Made by a program: the position numbers and the translations under genes. Shown here one piece after another: positions 1 to 12,911 of a DNA stretch of 64,000 nt. The DNA is from Nyssa sinensis (lineage: Eukaryota > Streptophyta > Magnoliopsida > Cornales > Nyssaceae), in assembly GCA_008638375.1 (NCBI GenBank), contig CM018035.1:4515501-4579500 (forward strand), read 5' to 3'. The notes beneath the pieces were generated by a model. That model had not been told where the DNA came from. It did no database searches and saw only the letters and a program-made list of their open reading frames with translations. Each line of letters opens with the position of its first letter. Positions within the stretch are counted from its first letter, which is position 1.

Positions 1-796
1 CTGATGATCTTCCCACACCCTAGACAATATTGTATAAAATGCATTCATAAAGTGGTCAAAGTGAGAACAAAACTATACTTAAAAGTCGACGACAGATAAG
101 AGAAAGGATTGTCATTCTTAACTGAGAGGATCTAGAGGATCCTACTCCTCTCCCAATAAGAGAAATCTAGTAAGTCCGAGCACTCACCCATATCTGGCCA
201 TTTCAATATTTGAAAAATAATCAAGACCCATCATCTAATAGGATCCCAATTAGCAGATCAATTATCCATGAACAGTTAAAAACACAATGCAAAAATAAAA
301 TTAATTAAAATCATCTAATGAAGTTCAATTTTTTATCCAATGGTGGATGTAACCCAGATTTTGATGCCAACCTCGTGAAGAATCGAACTTGGTGGATGTA
401 TCTTACTGAAAAAAGTCAAAACCTTTCCAATAGAATTTGCATTATGCAGTATGTGTATCTCCCACGTATCTGAGAGCCTAGAGACCCCCACCAAAATGAT
501 ATGTACACTAAAAAGCTCATTCAAACATTCAGTTTCCTTGAACTTTTTGTGTTTCAAACAATGATTCTGTGTTTCAAAAAATAAGGGTGAGGGCAAAAAA
601 CGAATACCCAAACACCACGCAAGTTTTTGAAGAACTTATTAACTTAAAATTTTCCATATAGCATATCTCAGTGTAATCGAGTTTTATGCCATGATGTTCA
701 AACATAACATTATTTTCTATTCATTTTCTTAACACGCACACACACACAAACACAAAAGAAGTCAACTTCTCCAAACCCTTCAGTTCTATAAAAGCA

Positions 797-940
797 TTTT
801 TTTTTTATAAGTAAATAATTTTATTCAAAAGGTCCAAAAAGGGGCATACCCATGTACATGAAGGATGTATGTAATAACAGCCGAAGAAGAAAGAAAAATA
901 AACTGATCCCAGTTCAAATCATTACATTAGTCTCATATAA
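797..940 (-). mobile_element. LINE 3' end fragment with poly(A)
   Basis: Read on the minus strand the segment ends in TTATTTACTTATAAAAAAAA, the kind of A-rich tail typical of plant LINE copies. Similar 'acttatcaaaa' tails occur at 59038 and 19440. No ORF remains and the 5' limit is unclear. It lies in the large BRCC36 intron beyond exon 5. Confidence 0.4.
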
Positions 941-942
941 CT

Positions 943-1237
943 CAGAAAATCCACCAAAGAAGGAACAGAGACATTGTAATATAAGCATTTATGGACAAAA
1001 AGTTAATTCCTATTTGTAACATCGGCAAAAGCAATAGTACTAGACAGGGAATCAAAAAGTTATTTAGCAAAACAATGAGATCCAAAGGCAGAAAATCCAC
1101 CAAAGAAGGAATAGAGACATTGTAATATAAGCATTTATGGACAATAAGTTAATCCCTATTTGTAACATCGGCAAAAGCAATAGTACTAGACAGGGAATCT
1201 TCAAAAAGTTATTTAGCAAAACAATGAGATCCAAAGG
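943..1237. repeat. Tandem duplication, two copies of about 146-149 bp
   Basis: Copy 1 (943-1088) and copy 2 (1089-1237) both begin CAGAAAATCCACCAAAGAAG and run through the same text to a final AAAGGCAG. Differences are few: a/t at one position, a/c and c/t changes, and a 3-base 'ttc' insertion in copy 2. The high identity points to a recent duplication inside the BRCC36 intron, possibly of LINE-derived sequence. Confidence 0.85.
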
Positions 1238-1563
1238 CAGAAACACGAGGTGCTTGACTCAATATAAAGATCCAAACTATTCATAAGAAAATTTAGTAAT
1301 GAGTCTCCAAAATGATTTAAAATGTTACACTACAAAAAAAAATTAAAAAAAAAAGTTCCACAATTAGAATTGTACTCCAACCAAGCACTCCTGCCCTCCG
1401 AACTTGCATACACACAGGAGTAGCATGATCAACTCAATAAAAGGTTTTGATCCTCCAGTTTCTACAATATTTGTTATTTTCCAAACTTTTCAGAGTTTCT
1501 GGAGCCTCAATAGCCAAAATAAGCAACATGCCCATATTCAAATTTGGGAACCGAGAAATATAC

Positions 1564-4500
1564 CTTAGAAGCTCCAGAAACTGCTCTTGAATCTCCAGTG
1601 TCTTGTTCAAGACTTTCTATCCTTGCAGATCCAGATCTTGTTGATGCATTTTCGGAGGAACTCAAAGATGACTCAATATCTATAACTGAACTTCTATTTA
1701 CAGGAGACAGAGAAACAGGTCTCAACATGAAACTCTGCTTCCCATCCAAGGACTGGAAAGCAATAACTTGGATTCTTCCTACCTGAAATAATCCCAAATA
1801 TGTTTTGTGCTTAGCTGGGCTTTCAAACACGTCTTATAAAATTGCACTGACTTGTCACCAATTAACACAAACCGACAAACCTTGTGCACATCTTCACTAA
1901 AACAGGAAAATATCAGCCCAATGAACCCAGAATCTAGAAGTTGATACATGGCCTGGGTCCGAACATCTGCAGAAGGCATACAACTTAATTTCAAGTGGCC
2001 AACAGAAACACCAAGAAGATCAATGGAAAAAAGGGTTTTGATATCTAGCCCAAACATTGACCAGAACCAAACAGTTAATATAATTTCAATAAGAGTAAAT
2101 TATACTGACCTCCCCTCAAGTTTCTAACAATTACAAAGACCTTTTCTGAGATTTTTAAAATTACACTGCCATCTCTTACTTTTACTACGAACTACACATA
2201 CCTCCTCTTTTGTCCAATTTTTTTTTTTTTTAAAATGGCAAAAATAGCCCCTTCATTTATTTTTTTATACATTTTTCAATTTTGACTAAAATTTTCTAAA
2301 GACTTTTTTCATTTTATATAAAAATAAATTTAAAGTAAAAGATTTTTTTTTTAATCAAAAATGTTTTAATCAATATTTAATTGAAAATAAAATAAAAAGT
2401 TAAAAAAATTGATCAAAATTAAAAAAATTAAAAAATAAAAATAAAAGGAACACTTTTGTCATTTAAAAAAAAAATGGATCAGAAAGGAGGTTTGTGTAGT
2501 TTGTCAGTAAGAGTAGAAGAAGGCAGTGTAATTTTAGACACCTTAGCGAAGGTCTTTGGAATTGTTAAAAATGTTAAGGAGGTCAGTGTAATTTACCCTT
2601 CCAATAAATACACTGCAAAATGTGATTAAAGCAAAGGTCAACAAAAGCACATTAAGGTATAATAGATAGCCTACTTCCCATGCCAACCTATGAGTGATTA
2701 CCCTTTTATCATGGATAAAATTTTGTTTTTTAAAAAAAAAAAGTTGATTAAACCTTATATGCAATACAGCCAGTTTGATCCACCGCATATCCCCATCAAA
2801 CATCAGTTATAAGTCCATGAAGTGGTTCAACAAATAACAAAGAAAATCTATTCAAAGACTTCATGTGTAACACATCAAGACATGTCATATCAGACCGCAT
2901 CAGGCCCCACTAACCATGTCAAATTCATTTTGTTAATGGTTAGAAAAAAAAGGGACCTAACATATTTGAAATTCATTGATGGGACATTTTCACATAGCAT
3001 ATCAAGCATACTAAGCTCTTAAGAACCAACCAAAATAGGTTCGTTACACAATCTTGCAGATGTTGAGATCTACATTCTTCTATCCGTGGATAAATTAGGA
3101 AAAATACTAATAAAATGCACCGTTGAACATGGTAGACAACTTCTCAATAGGTTACATCATCAAAGTGATATTTTGTAAATTATTGCAAAATTAAATGATA
3201 GCTTGATGTCATGGCCCTTCTTCACCTCATATGAATAAGATAAGATGGCAACATTGAATGAAACTTCACATTTTTTTGGACAGCCCATCGGGGGCAGCTG
3301 CATTTTCCATTTTTGTTCATATATTGTTTTCTTCTGTTGATTTTTTATATAGAAGATTACAGCACTAGGTAGCTGGAGCAGAGGATCTGCATTTATGAGC
3401 ACATGATAGAAAGGAAATACAAGAATTATGCATGAACAAAAAAATCAAAATCATACAACCAAACTACATATTTGGTGGCACATGGGAAAAGATAAATCAA
3501 ACAAAATCAAAAGCATTAGGGGTTAACTGACACTTACCAACATGGGAAGGAAGAACTGTGATGTGAGGATGTGAATGATACCAACCGATCACTCTTGTTG
3601 TTCTTCCTGTTACCATGGTCATTCTGTGCTACACAGTTAATTCAAAAAAGCTGCAAATAATCTTCATTTTCAAACATTTGGTGGCACATGGAATGCACAG
3701 TTATATCATGCAATAAATGAGAAATGACACTCATGTCACCGTTGTAATTTGTAGAGGGGGCATTATCCAGAAAGTTATAGTTTATTAGTAGGTGAAGCTG
3801 ATCCTATTAACAGAACAAATATGGGCATTTAAAAAAGGTAGAGAGAATGGAAATTTCAACAGGAACAGGCATAAAGAAAGCAAGGGAAGGATATCTCAGC
3901 CTGAACTGATGCAGCAGTCAACTGTTCAGGATTAGTCTCTACCCGGTCCTTCCGCCGATCAGAACGTGGTTGCGGCAATGCACCCCAAATTAGAGCAGTC
4001 ACACTCCCATTTTTTGAGTGCTGAGATAAACAATATCAGAACCAAACCAGCATTGTGCGAGTGTAATAACAAAACAAAACAAACCCGTGTCAATAAAGCA
4101 CCAGATTGACTGATTATAACATTTTTGCTCATGAAAAATCAGATATTCAATGAATCACAAACACTCAGACACTTGAATAAATAAGACCATCATTCTTTTC
4201 CCCGCTGAGAGAATAAAATACCAGATAGAAAAATAGTCATCCAAGTAAATCAGAATTCTGAAAAAGTCGAGTAATTTGATCAACACTGCATCGGATCCAT
4301 ATAAAAAAATCTTTGAACTTCCCACCACCAATTTTCTGCAAAAGATTCTTAAGCCTCTAAACCACTTTCTTCATGTTCAAGTCCAAAAATAGGGAAAGAT
4401 AAGAGAGAGGGAGAGGGGGGGAAAAAAAGCAAACAAATGATACAATTTAAATGTGATTGAGACAGAAAGAAATCAATGGATTTGACCAATTTTTAAAGAA

Positions 4501-5429
4501 AAAAATAAATAAATAACAATGATCCAATTCAGCACATGCCTATTTCAAATTCGAAATTTCAAAAACCAATTTGAAAAACAGTCCAGAAAAGCGAATTTCA
4601 ACTTGATTCTCATTGAAAATCTAAACACAACATAAGAAGCCACATCGCCCAAACCACCATATTCTTCGTGTCCAAATTCATGAACCCAGGAAAAGAAAAG
4701 GATCAGATTAGAACTAGAAGAGAAAAATAAGGGTAAAATATTTTAACTTGATACCCATCAAAGTTATCAAGCCTGTTCAATGTAACAAAGTCACGTTGAC
4801 TGAAATTCCACATTGTTCATGACAAAAGCACGAGAGATACGAGTTATGAATGATCAATGTAGAACCAAGACAAAGAAATTTAAAACTTGACATATTCTTG
4901 TGAGTGAGCAAGCAACGCTCGGCATAAAACAATATGAATTCAAGGTTCGACTAGAACTGCAATCAGAAAAGAATCAATTCCGGAAATAAACCAAAACCCA
5001 ATTATCCATATTGACAAGTACAAAACCCCAGGGAAATTATTTATTTATTTATTTTTTTCGAAAACTCGCCTGATTCTTTTATACAAACAATGCCCAACAA
5101 TCAGGCAAGTTCTCATGGAAACATTACACGGCCACTCGAATTTGAAAACCCACTTCATATAACAGCCAAAACCCTTGAAATCTAAACTATTTCAAGTTAG
5201 TTTCTAGTAAAGTTGTCGACTTTAAAGAGCAATAGCAATATTTCAAAACAAAGATAGCAAATATACTGTTGCATGCCTCAAGACCCTAAAGACTATATTA
5301 AAGGGATCACACTGCAACCTGAATGTCTCCAAGAAGCAGCCCCATGATCTCTTCGGTCTCTGTGGACAATGCATGAGTGAGACATGTTAACCAGACATCC
5401 TCCGACATCTTCACGCACGTTAGAGACAT
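1564..5429 (-). CDS. BRCC36: Lys63-specific deubiquitinase BRCC36 (5' part; 3' exons outside window)
   Basis: JAMM/MPN+ metalloprotease that removes K63-linked ubiquitin chains in BRCA1-type DNA repair complexes. Five exons are visible: 5429-5319, 4020-3895, 3625-3538, 1966-1881 and 1782-1564, joined in frame with no stop. They give 37+42+29+29+73 codons, counting the split Asp codon. The catalytic signature is complete: Glu27, then HSHP with His96 and His98, seven residues, Ser106, two residues, Asp109. The Asp109 codon is split by the intron at 3537-1967. The start is the ATG of MSLTCVKMSEDVW, which matches the plant family N-terminus. Exon 5 encodes the Ser-rich linker and ends at a GT donor at 1563; the C-terminal helical exons must lie before position 1. 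The intron between exons 2 and 3 is AT-AC. The exons carry no frameshift, unlike most neighbours. The identification rests on recalled plant orthologs and is very secure. Confidence 0.93.
2093..2598. mobile_element. MULE-type MITE with long terminal inverted repeats
   Basis: A 506-bp element in the BRCC36 intron between exons 3 and 4. The left end GAGTAAATTATACTGACCTC is matched by the reverse complement of the right end, GGGTAAATTACACTGACCTC. The imperfect inversion continues about 120 bases inward, with shared blocks CAATTACAAAGACCTT and AAAATTACACTGCC. The flanks are TTTCAATAA (2084-2092) and TTCCAATAA (2599-2607), a 9-bp target duplication with one mismatch, the size made by Mutator-like elements. 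The AT-rich centre has no coding capacity. Confidence 0.85.
3626..3894 (-). other. AT-AC (U12-type) intron of BRCC36
   Basis: On the minus strand the intron starts ATATCCTT (3894-3887), the exact U12 5' splice-site consensus, and ends GCAC (AC at 3627-3626). A branch-site-like TTAAC lies about 11 bases before the AC end. The flanking codons, GAG at 3897-3895 and AGA at 3625-3623, join in phase 0 to give QAE-RMTMVTG, as in plant BRCC36. No GT-AG pair nearby keeps this protein sequence. Minor-spliceosome introns usually splice slowly, so this one could limit mature BRCC36 mRNA; that part is inference. Confidence 0.85.
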
Positions 5430-6662
5430 CCTCCTACGACACACGCTTTGTCTCTCTATTTTCTCTCTCTAAAAATGTCTGTCCAGAACACTTTCTCTCT
5501 TACAAATCTGGATAATTATGGGGGCAGAACAAAACTAGAGAGATCGAAGAAACTCGAGCTTTTAGGCGATGGATCTCGGGGACTACACCTTTAATGATAC
5601 GGTGTGGTTAATCGTATTTTGTTGTAACACTACCACTAATCCACCCCGTTGGATCACCAACTTTCTTTCTTTTTTTTTTTATGATGACAAATGACAACCA
5701 ACGATTTGTGGGCCCCAAAATTTAAACCCGAATGTAGGGGGCGGTTGGGTGGGTTCAATTTGGATTCCTTCAAGACATTTATTTCTCTCCCAAGAAGGAA
5801 CCATCACATATAAAATTTACTTTCAATAAAATTTAGATTGTGAAGGGTGATATGGGGTTGGGGGGGGGAGAAACTTGCTCATGAATCGGATGCATGGACC
5901 AGCCAGTTATATCATATCATGTGGATGCAATATTTTATTTAAAAATAATAATAATAATAATATTTTCTCAACGACAAGGTATCATTTGTCATATTTATAA
6001 ACTCGAGTGTATATAAAATAATGTATTTTAAAAATTAAATAATTTTAAAATTAAATTTTTATTTATTTTAATCATTTTATTTATGATTTTTAAATTATTT
6101 AATAATTAAAATATACTATCTCATATCACATATATTCACATTTATAATAATATTACTCTTGCATATATACTGACACTAGAATAATTACAGGGGAAACGTG
6201 CGAATACTTCTTTTGAACAATCAATCATTTTTATGATTTATATTTAGTGATCTTTGCTTGGTCTATTATAACAATATGATAACAATATGCTATATCAAGA
6301 CAAAATGAGTTTACTTTACGGAATAATTACTTTATCACATACTTTAGGGTTATTTGGAAGTATTTTAAATTAGATTAAGTCATAAGCACTCCTATTAAAT
6401 TATTTAATTTAAAAAAAATTAATTATTTTTTATTGTACTTTATTCAAGTCTTAAATATTTTTTAAAATCAGATATGAATCAATATATTATTAAAAAATAT
6501 TTATTAAATAATAAAAAATTTAAAATTAATTTATCTGTATTTTACAGAAACATTTCTAACATTTCCTAAACAAACATTTATGATAGAATATAAAAATAGA
6601 TAAACAAAGACAAAGTGGTGTAGGTACACAAAAAAATATATAGAGTTATGTTCCTACTTTTA

Positions 6663-6698
<36 letters not shown>

Positions 6699-7559
6699 CT
6701 ATAAGCTAAATATTTCCTTACTAGATGGTGAGAATGTCATCCTAATAATATTTATGGAATTTTGTTATTTTAAACATCTAATAATAAAAAAATGAAAGGA
6801 ACCGACGGTAAGAAATTGAGTCAAAAAATTGAAACAATGGTAGATTAAAAAATTCCCCATAAAGGGGCTAAAAAAATAATAATAATAGGGTTAATATTTT
6901 TGACAAATTAAATTAGAATACTTTTTATCACTCACATGTAATGGACATTTAATTAAATGTTGTTATATTATTTAAATAACACTATAACACGGAGAGTAAG
7001 CAGTAATATATATCATATAAAAGAGAGGAATTATGTGACTTTTTATTTCTTATTTTGATAAGAAAAAAATAAATAATAAAAGAATAATTATGTTACTATA
7101 CATTTGAATTCATACCGAGATAAAATATTTTTATTATTAAATAATATCAAAAATAAAAATAAAGTGATGAAAATAAATAAAATTTCAATTCGGAAATCTT
7201 CTAGCTGATTAAAATATAATGTTCCGGGCTCGAGAATATAGTAGTATTGTCCCAAAAATGAAGGAAAACGCGGAACCGAAAAGAGCCCTTAACTCGGGCC
7301 TTGGAGACTCGGGTCCGTAAACTTAATACTCCAAAATTAAGCTGGGGCTGGGCCTTAAATATTTATGGACCCAAGTAGCTCCGACTCCGGCTGTACACTT
7401 TTGTTCTGACCCAAGTACTCCAACTTCAACACTTAATCCAACTCCAGCTCCAGCTATACGCTCTTGTTCTGGGTTCGATCTTCGTTTTCATCAACTGAAA
7501 CTCTTGAGGGGGTATCACACAACCAGTACTTTGGCGCCCCCAGAGTTTCAGAGATTTCA
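5430..7559. other. Intergenic region between divergent BRCC36 and BADC3 genes
   Basis: About 2.1 kb shared by two divergently transcribed genes. The part next to BRCC36 (5430-5600) is CT-rich, like a plant 5' UTR. The middle (5940-7200) is strongly AT-rich and holds a GT/AT compound microsatellite at about 6664-6698. The part next to BADC3 (7380-7559) repeats 'aactcc' and 'agctcc' phrases and probably holds its 5' UTR. No gene is supported here. Confidence 0.6.
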
Positions 7560-10500
7560 ATGGCTGCACGTAAGTCATCTCTATATGTATATACTGCATA
7601 CATGTATCGTTTACATAAATTAGTCCTCTTCATTATGTCTCTGTGAGGAGTTCCTGTGATTCCTGTAAATTGAATGTCGAATTAGGGTTTTTTTTGTGCC
7701 TCTTAATGTAATTATTAATTTCTTTGAATCCCAATGAATTAGTCATATGCGAAAAGTAAATTATATTTAGTTGATAGAATTTAATCATTGCGTTTTGTTT
7801 TTTACAGTAGGCAGTTTAGGGGCTTCAAGTGTTAAAATTTCAAACTTGAACTTCGGATTTCTTAGTACCAAGTTAGGTACATTACAGCCATTACATGGCC
7901 TGAGAACTCGAACACTGATACGATATAAAGGGTTGGTATTATCGCGGGCTTCAGAGAGGGCATTAATTGGATGCCATTGTCTGTCTTCTGAAGCCAAATG
8001 TAAGTGACTTTTTCATTTTTTTTTTTTTGATAAGTGTAAGTGCCTTTTCATAGATACTAACATATTATCCTGACACACTAGTTTGTGTTTGTATTTATAC
8101 CATAATTTTGCTATCTGTTCTCTTGATCATAACCCAATAATTAGGTCTCTTGTTAGTCTATATTTTTATGGATCATTAAACAACTATAAATGAGTGTCAT
8201 ATCATTACACGGCCGGTCCTAAGTCTGGATAAAAGGAGTAGGGTTGCGTTAGGTAGCTAACAACAAGCGTAAAACCCTATCAGAACCATTGTGAACATGA
8301 ACATGAACATGAACATGAACATCATTAAACAACTATAAATGAGTTGCATCCAAATGAATGGGCATGTGCAAACACTGGTCATACACAATGCCTTATGCTA
8401 ACTCCAAGAATGTTCGTAAAGATAACATGCTGGGATGTTCTTATTTCAAGATAGTTACAGCCCATAAGGGTATTTAGTTATTTTATTCAAGAATATGGGA
8501 ATGATATACGAGTCATCTATGCTGGTTATGCTGACATTCAGTTGTTTACTGAACCCTGTTAGCGTTCCTTTGAATATCCACTCTTATATTAGTATAGAAG
8601 TCAACATAAAGTGCTAACTATTTATGCAGTTGTACTAGCTTACGAGGGTCCCATGGTAGCTTATGGAGGATTTAGAAAAATAATTAGAAAATCTTCATGA
8701 TTATGGCATCAGCCTGCCACGTAGGCTGTGAATGTAGCCACACCTAGTTCACTGCCTACATTAGCCATGATTGTGATATATTTCACCTTGTTGGCTTGTG
8801 CAGTTAACTCCTTCTGGTGGTCATCTGGTGTCATAAAGTAGTCCCCGTGAATTCTTTTTTTATGTACCATTTGGAATAAAGTTATTACTATTATTTTACT
8901 CGTTTTGCACACATGTTGGATTTCGACATTTTATGAATTCTGTGCAACTGGTGTGAAAGTCCCTTCTGTAATTTGTAATCCAAAATTCATTGATTAAATT
9001 CTAAAGTGGAGTATGCACTACTATTGTAATTACTAAAAGTTTGTAACTGGCCAATGTAATGTGATGTGTGCGTGTATGCATGTAAGTACATGCTGTTCCA
9101 GTGTCAATGTCCAGTTTTTAGGAGTTTAGTATGTCAGCACATATTCATTTTATTCCATCCATACCTTGTGTCAATTTTCATGCATCATAAAGGACATAGA
9201 AGGCTTATAGTTTGTATGTTTGTTTTGTTTTGTTTTTTTTTTTTTTGGTTGGGGGGGGGGGGGGGGGGGGTGAGTTGAGTTTGTAGGGTGTTCTAAATTG
9301 TATCACACCACTTCATTTGAGCTCCATTTTAACAGGACCATGGAAAAGCTTTATACTTCTGCAACCTTCAGGCAACTTCTCACTAAAGAAGCTTGAAGCT
9401 GAACATTGAAACTTGAAAGTATAAATCTTTAACTTTTCAGGAAAAATGAACTTTTCTTTTCCTGATTGCTTTATGCAGCTAAAATTGAAATAGTTCATTT
9501 TAAGTTAATTCAGGGAACACTGTGTTAGAAGTTTTGTATGTATGTGCTTTTTGACACTTTACCATGTAGTCCCTCCAAGCAACACACCATCAATGAAATT
9601 GATAGATGACAGCTGGATTTTATCGTATTGGTTGGATTCTTTTCACTCCATTGTTCACATCCTTGCATGTATGATAGATTACATTGTTCGGTTCACTTTA
9701 TTCTAGTTTCTTGATATACATTATTTTGTGGTTTCTTATATGCAAAGTCATGACTATTAGTTTGTATTGTAATTTGATGAAGTTCTATAGTGTGCTGTTC
9801 TCAAAACGAGCATCCTATCTGTTAATTTAACTTCTCAGTCTAGCTTATGATCTCAATCTTTCATTGATCACATAACAGCTGCTACAGGTTTAGATAATGG
9901 TTCTGAAGAAGTTAAATCTTCTGGTAGAATAAGCCAATTCATTCTAAATATGAATGAGGTGAGTACCAAACTATTTTTACATTGTATTATATCTTACTTC
10001 TGATCCTTTTTTCTCTCACTTGCTGATAGTCTTTAAAGTCAAGAGGATTTGCATGGGTGTTAGTTGCTAGTTAGTCCAATCTATATTTATAAGAGTTTCC
10101 ATAACAAATAAGAATTCTTCTCTTTTAAAATAGTTGCTACTTGTGAGTGATTGACACATTAGTACACCCCAGAAGCGGGAGTGGTTTCCTTTCTCAAGTC
10201 TCAACATAGTATTTGGTAAGACTTCCGAAAAAAGAAAATGTTAAGATCAACAATGATTATTATTTTTGTTTTCAATTTCATATTTGAAATCTTGAATCAG
10301 ATCAACCACTATAGTTTTCTCACTCAATACCCGATCCTGAATTTTATTTGTAAACGATGTAATGAAGAACAATTATAGAGTTTCAGAACTTAAATTCTTG
10401 TCAGACATATTCTAAAATTCATCCTAATATACACTGTAAAATAAAGGACTTAAATTTGACCTTTAAAACCCAAAGATAAATTGCAGGAAATAAAGACCTT

Positions 10501-12911
10501 AATTCCTAGAGACAAAAGCACAACCTATAAATATTCAACAGCCATTACTTTTTTGGGCTATCTGCATCACATACTTTGCAACCCCTCCCCCCCCCCCCCC
10601 CCCTCAAAAATAAGAAGAAAAAGGGGAAAAGAAAAATTTGCAAGCATGCATTTTTTATTCATTACTTTTTTTGGGGGAAAGTATCTTGCATTTCTTCGTT
10701 TCATGAGGTGTCTTTTGTGTATAAAGATGTAAACTTACCCTGTGTAATAAAGAAAATGGAAAAAAAAAAAAAGGAATTCCTACTCATCAATTAACATTTT
10801 CCACTTTATTCCTTAAACTCTTACATAATTTTGTCATTATCCTTGGGTTCATTAGTTTTTTTTTCCCAATATTTGGCTGCTTTATCTCAATGGTGAAAGC
10901 TTTACAGCAACAAGTTATTCTCAAGGCAAAGTTGTAATCTCCTGAGAGTAGTCCTTCTCTGTCTCATGCAGGAGAGGCCTCCTAACTTCTGTTTACAACT
11001 AACATAAATGGTTGCTACATGCATTCTCTCATACCCATCCATAACTTTACATGCATGCCCTGATATACCTTGTTTAGAAGATTGAAAAGGTTATCTTCAC
11101 CTAAATCTCATTTGCAGGTGGAATCTCTTCTCACCAAAATATGTGATACAACTTCGATTGCAGAGGTTGAATTGAAAGTGAGCAGGTTGTAAATTCTTTT
11201 ATACATTTTCTTATGAAATATTTTTTTTTTTCATTTGTATAGAATTTTGATTCTAAATTAGTAGATTAAGATGTTCCAAGCTTTTTTTTTGAATCTTTTT
11301 CTTTTCTATTCGTGTTTCTCTCTCCCTCTCCCTCCCTCTCCCCTCCCCCAACTGGCCATCATGTTCCCCATTCTCTTTCTTATTGTTAGCTTGGTGGGTT
11401 CCGGCTGTACGTGAAAAGGAGACTTGATTGGGAAGAATAAACCTCCACCACCCTCAATTCCTGCTCCTGTCAGTGAGAATACGACTGTTGAGGCACCTGA
11501 TTTAAATGGGTCAGTTTCTAGCACCATCTTTAGCTCTCAGCCAAACCAGTACCTTCTTTGGGTGGCATTCAAACGTTGCTTGATAATGCTGCAGATGAAG
11601 GCTTGGTGCTAATTCAGTCTCCAAGGGTGAGAATGCAAGAGAATTATTTTCATTATTTTTTATTCGTTGAAATTCTGATCACTACATCTATAAGCGATGC
11701 AGGTTGGATATTTTAGGAGATCTCGGACGATAAAGGGGAAGCGTGCACCTCCATCATGCAAAGAGGTACCCATTACAGTGGTTTTGGCAATGGGATACTA
11801 GACACATTTCTTTTTATTGGGAATTATTGAGTTTCTTAATTTGTGAATATAAACTTGTTAGAAAACCACATAATTGAGTTGATTATTTTGTTTAATGTTG
11901 CATTTAAAATGAATCTATAATTATTGTTGTTTTGGTGTTTGTTCCCTGTTATGAGACATTTGGTATTTTTTTCCCCTTTCAAGTAGATGAGATTATTTAT
12001 GGACTGAAAAAGATCAACTTTGTTATCTTTTTTTTTTTTTTTTTGTTGTGATGACCACGTTTTGTTTCTGTGTATATTTTGTTTTCCTTTTTGAAATTTT
12101 CATTATAAATCATCATCCATCATCATTGTTATTCAAATTCTTTGAAAAATGTAAGGTAATCTCTCTATTTTTATTTAGTTAATTGATGCCCCATTAACGT
12201 ATGAACCTGATATAGTAAAATCTTATCTAATTCGATCATCATTCCAAACCCAACCTGTTCCCCTCAATTTATTCCAAATCAAAGTCCTATTGGTTTTTCT
12301 ATGTGCTTCTAACAAGGAAGTTAGTGCATGCAATGTTTTCACACTTTTTGTGCTATGACAAGTCTATTATCTCTGCACCGAAAAAAGAGGGAAAAATGTA
12401 TATCACTTCATCTGATACCATTCTTGCTACTCCCTAACAGAAGCAAATAGTGAAGGAGGGCCAAGTGCTTTGCTACATCGAACAGCTGGGTGGCGAACTC
12501 CCAATCGAGGTTTGGGCCTTGACTTCATATAATTGTGCATGTGTGCATTCTTGTAGATGCACGTGTTGAATGAGAATAGAATGGATTTTTGGACTCAGCT
12601 ATACTATTTTATTTATTGTCATTCTTTCTAATTGTTATTAAATTTATGCCTTAATCTTTAAGATAGATGGTCTGAAATTTTTTTTCCCACCTGTTCCAGT
12701 CTGATGTATCTGGGGAGGTTATCAAGATACTGCTAGAGGATGGTGGTATGATTGGCCATCTTTCATTACTTCTCCTAGTTTCATGCATGTATTTTAGTTC
12801 CTTCATTTCATGTTCTCATTTGATCCGTTTCACTTGGCAGATCCTGTTGGATATGGTGATGCTGTAATTGCAATCCTTCCTTCTTTCCCCGGGATAAAGA
12901 AGCTTCAGTAG
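7560..12911 (+). CDS. BADC3: Biotin/lipoyl attachment domain-containing protein, BADC3-like (two indels)
   Basis: Ortholog of Arabidopsis At3g15690. BADC proteins resemble BCCP, are not biotinylated, and act as negative regulators of plastid heteromeric acetyl-CoA carboxylase. Exons: 7560-7569, 7808-7999, 9879-9958, 11118-11177, 11390-11626, 11703-11765, 12441-12509, 12700-12745 and 12841-12911, all with GT-AG borders. Exons total 828 nt (275 codons plus stop). Residues 1-70 look like a plastid transit peptide. The C-terminal domain runs from VGYFRRSRTIKGKR to LPSFPGIKKLQ. Where BCCP has the biotinylated Lys (EAMKLM), this protein reads EQLGGELPIE, with no lysine. Exon 5 carries an extra base near 11417-11421, giving a stop at once, and a missing base near 11553-11559 that restores frame. 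The indels cancel, so a sequence error is likelier than a null gene. Confidence 0.88.
8292..8322. repeat. (ATGAAC)n hexanucleotide microsatellite
   Basis: About five perfect ATGAAC units in the second BADC3 intron (8000-9878). The rest of that intron holds no recognisable gene; it contains a 20-base G run at 9251-9270. Confidence 0.8.

Noticed and set aside
333..611. 92-codon minus-strand open frame near the left edge
   Set aside because: It has no family features and lies in an intron of BRCC36; the expected C-terminal BRCC36 motifs are absent.
1544..1786. 80-codon plus-strand frame
   Set aside because: It is the antisense shadow of BRCC36 exon 5.
8292..8322. Short regular repeats considered as a CRISPR-like array
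   Set aside because: Perfect hexamers without spacers; a simple microsatellite in a eukaryotic intron.
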